Origin: Caldifarciminota bacterium
Lineage (GTDB): Bacteria; Hydrothermota; E44-bin80
Direction: 5' to 3'
Length of the DNA stretch: 7,997 nt
Assembly: GCA_023127905.1 (NCBI GenBank)
Contig: JAGMEZ010000339.1
Coordinates: forward strand, 1-7,997
In this document: positions 6,539-7,997 of the stretch, piece after piece
How the letters are laid out: the number at the start of each line of letters is the position of its first letter
Position numbering within the stretch: the stretch's first letter is position 1
Translations under genes and position numbers: made by a program
Notes under the pieces: model-generated
Databases searched by the model: none
What the model was told of the DNA's origin: nothing
The model's input: the letters and a program-made list of their open reading frames with translations, nothing else

Positions 6539-7813
6539 CTATCCCCGCTTCAGCCCCTTTCTTCCGATATCTTTCCTGTAGTGCATTCCCTCGAATGAAA
6601 TTTCACCTATTGCTGCATAGGTTGTTTGTATTGCGTCTTTCAAATTGTCACCCATTCCTGTCACTCCAAGCACCCTTCCACCTGTTGTTAGGAGTCTTCC
6701 ATTCTCCTTTTTTGTTCCTGCATGGAAAACGACAACATCGTCTCTTCCTTTTAACTTTTTCAGACCATGGATTTCCTTACCCTTTTCATACTTTCCCGGA
6801 TAACCACCAGAGGCAAGGACCACACAGACCGCACTTCTATCGTTCCATTCAATCTTTGCATTCTTCAATTCACCGTTAATCGTCATTAAGAGTGCTTCAA
6901 CGAGATCAGAATTAATTAAGGGAAGGATAGCCTGGGTTTCTGGATCGCCGAATCTACAGTTGAATTCTAAAACCTTAAGTCCATCTTCTGTTATCATAAG
7001 CCCGACATAGAGTATACCCTTGTATTTTGCACCTTCTGTTTTCATAGCATCCAGAACAGGTAGGATGATACTATTTATAACTTTTCCTGCTTCTTTTCTA
7101 TCAAGAACGGGAGCAGGTGCATAGGCACCCATTCCTCCTGTGTTGGGTCCTTTATCATCGTTGTAGACCTGTTTATGGTCCTGGGATGAAAGGAATGGCA
7201 GGATAGTTACTCCATCTGTTAGAACGAGCAAAGATACCTCTTCACCCTTGAGAAACTCCTCAATAATAATCGTTTCGCCTGCTGTGCCAAATTTTTTATT
7301 TGTCATAATTTCCTTAACGGTTTTTTCTGCCTCATCAAAACTATTTATAATAATAACTCCCTTTCCTGCTGCAAGTCCACTTGCCTTTATAACAATTGGA
7401 AAGTTTTGTTTTCTTAAATAGTCAGTTGCCCTTTCCGGATTATGGAATTTCTCAAATGCTGCCTGAGGAATCTTCACTCTCTCCATTAATAGTTTTGCAA
7501 ATGCCTTGCTACCCTCAATCATTGCGGCGTTCTTTGATGGTCCAAATATATTTAACCCTTCTCCCTTAAATTTATTAGTAATTCCCTTTACCAGAGGTAT
7601 TTCCGGACCAACAACAGTTAAGTCTATCTTTTCTTTCTTCGCGAAATTGATCAATTCACCAATATCTTCTGCATTAATATCGATATTGTTAGCAATCTCT
7701 ACTGTTCCTCCATTCCCTGGTGCACAGAAGATATCATCCACAAGGGGACTTTTTGCTATCTTCCATACAAGGGTATGCTCCCTTCCACCTCCACCAACAA
7801 CTAATACTCTCAT
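6539..7813 (-). CDS. purD: Phosphoribosylamine-glycine ligase (GAR synthetase)
   Basis: The enzyme joins glycine to 5-phosphoribosylamine using ATP to give GAR, the second step of de novo purine synthesis, in the cytoplasm. The 424 residues match the usual family length. Visible motifs, numbered from the chosen ATG, are: the N-terminal GGGGREH (7-13); GPEIPLVKGI (69-78); the ATP-grasp lysine region KASGLAAGKGV (143-153); SQDHKQVYNDDKGPNTGGM (about 210-228); the substrate-site segment ending in the PurD signature RFGDPETQ (287-294) with metal-ligand-type acidic residues before it (VLEFNCRFGD); and the C-terminal domain (SGGYPGKY, then TTGGRVLGVTGMG). The gene appears intact. A GTG two codons upstream (7817-7819) is in frame but lies inside the AAGGAAGG ribosome site, so ATG at 7813 is preferred. 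No other purine gene is visible next to it, so any operon must be confirmed outside the window. No obvious terminator follows it. Confidence 0.97.
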   Translation of the reverse strand: MRVLVVGGGGREHTLVWKIAKSPLVDDIFCAPGNGGTVEIANNIDINAEDIGELINFAKKEKIDLTVVGPEIPLVKGITNKFKGEGLNIFGPSKNAAMIEGSKAFAKLLMERVKIPQAAFEKFHNPERATDYLRKQNFPIVIKASGLAAGKGVIIINSFDEAEKTVKEIMTNKKFGTAGETIIIEEFLKGEEVSLLVLTDGVTILPFLSSQDHKQVYNDDKGPNTGGMGAYAPAPVLDRKEAGKVINSIILPVLDAMKTEGAKYKGILYVGLMITEDGLKVLEFNCRFGDPETQAILPLINSDLVEALLMTINGELKNAKIEWNDRSAVCVVLASGGYPGKYEKGKEIHGLKKLKGRDDVVVFHAGTKKENGRLLTTGGRVLGVTGMGDNLKDAIQTTYAAIGEISFEGMHYRKDIGRKGLKRG

Positions 7814-7818
7814 TCTCA

Positions 7819-7826
7819 CCTTCCTT
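7819..7826 (-). promoter_or_regulatory. purD: Ribosome binding site of purD
   Basis: AAGGAAGG on the minus strand ends five bases before ATG at 7813. It overlaps the alternative GTG at 7817-7819, which argues against that GTG as the start. Confidence 0.7.
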
Positions 7827-7836
7827 TATAAATACC

Positions 7837-7857
7837 AAGTAAAAAGTAAAAAGTTAA
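7837..7857. repeat. Three tandem copies of a 7-bp unit (AAGTAAA)
   Basis: AAGTAAA occurs at 7837-7843 and 7844-7850, followed by AAGTTAA at 7851-7857 (one mismatch). It lies in the purD leader, 11 bases beyond the ribosome site. Confidence 0.75.
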
Positions 7858-7878
7858 GAATCTACTGCATTCTGTTAA

Positions 7879-7923
7879 CCAATCAAACCAATTGAACCAA
7901 GACAATTAATCAAACTGACCAAA
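7879..7923. repeat. Degenerate 9-bp periodic repeat, about five units
   Basis: Consecutive 9-mers read CCAATCAAA, CCAATTGAA, CCAAGACAA, TTAATCAAA and CTGACCAAA. The first three share CCAA at a 9-base spacing, and all five end in AA. The repeat fills most of the gap between the propeller-repeat gene tail and purD. Confidence 0.55.
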
Positions 7924-7929
7924 AGAGGT

Positions 7930-7997
7930 CTATGGTTCTATCTTTAAAAGATAAACGTCATAATAACCTGCGCCAAACGAATTTGTATATCCTCCAA
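7930..7997 (-). CDS. C-terminal end of a beta-propeller-repeat (SBBP/delta-60-like) protein, 5' partial
   Basis: The last 21 codons before a TAG (7930-7932) read GGYTNSFGAGYYDVYLLK plus three more residues. The pattern G-x-T-x-S-F-G-A-G-x-x-D-V-Y-L-x-K is the repeat unit of extracellular SBBP-like beta-propeller proteins, in which GYT.SFGAG is followed by a D(V)YL.K strand. The other two frames on this strand read as unrelated peptides that run into stops. The gene lies upstream of purD on the same strand, with 116 bp between its stop and the purD start. The body of the protein is outside the window, so its length, signal and repeat number are unknown. The call rests on a short peptide but the motif is distinctive. 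Confidence 0.7.
   Translation of the reverse strand, partial: GGYTNSFGAGYYDVYLLKIEP

Noticed and set aside
6466..6879. 137-codon open frame on the plus strand over the purD 3' end
   Set aside because: It is a shadow of purD; the peptide is low in complexity (His/Leu/Phe/Pro-rich) and not protein-like.
7814..7819. GTG start for purD two codons upstream
   Set aside because: It lies within the AAGGAAGG site, leaving no room for a ribosome site of its own.
7506..7895. 129-codon plus-strand open frame over the purD 5' end
   Set aside because: It is antisense to conserved PurD motifs and has no recognisable domain.
7837..7923. CRISPR-like array from the spaced repeats
   Set aside because: The units are 7-9 bp, contiguous and without spacers, so they do not fit a CRISPR.
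7917..7930. GACC-N6-GGTC hairpin at the end of the right-edge gene as a terminator
   Set aside because: The stem is only four base pairs, overlaps the stop codon, and is not followed by a T run on the minus strand.

Overview
The window looks like a piece of a diderm (Gram-negative type) bacterial genome that is AT-rich and uses many AGA/AGG and ATA codons. Most genes carry clear Shine-Dalgarno sites. A TonB-dependent receptor with a carboxypeptidase-regulatory-like N-terminal extension, a PorV/PorQ-family outer-membrane protein, lipoproteins of Ig-like plus beta-propeller type and a GYTNSFGAG-type propeller tail together recall uncultured candidate phyla such as WOR-3/Stahlbacteria, Cloacimonadota or other FCB-related lineages. 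That placement is an impression from gene content, not a measurement.

Left part (1-5469, + strand): three genes packed head to tail. The first is a 5'-truncated propeller lipoprotein-like gene, the second a complete paralogue with a lipobox, and the third an 835-residue TonB-dependent receptor. Both junctions have the same stop-T-ATG layout, and the Shine-Dalgarno site of the next gene lies in the last codons of the previous one. The three products are probably made together and act at the outer membrane. The propeller lipoproteins may bind a ligand or cap the receptor, as BtuG does for BtuB. The substrate is unknown.

Right part (5489-7997, - strand): a PorV/PorQ-family beta-barrel protein converges on the receptor gene with only 19 bp between them. 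Upstream of it on the same strand lie a complete purD (phosphoribosylamine-glycine ligase, purine synthesis) and, at the window edge, the last 21 codons of a propeller-repeat protein. The gap between that tail and purD holds two short-period degenerate tandem repeats.

The most notable points are: (1) the paired propeller-lipoprotein/TonB-receptor cassette; (2) an abrupt stretch of near-perfect identity (90 bp exact, 98 of 99) between the two lipoprotein paralogues exactly at the left edge, followed by about two-thirds identity, which suggests either gene conversion or a contig-end artefact; (3) a strongly acidic, aromatic-rich insertion in the receptor barrel. No RNA genes, CRISPR arrays, insertion sequences or convincing terminators were seen, and no gene-free stretch exceeds 140 bp.
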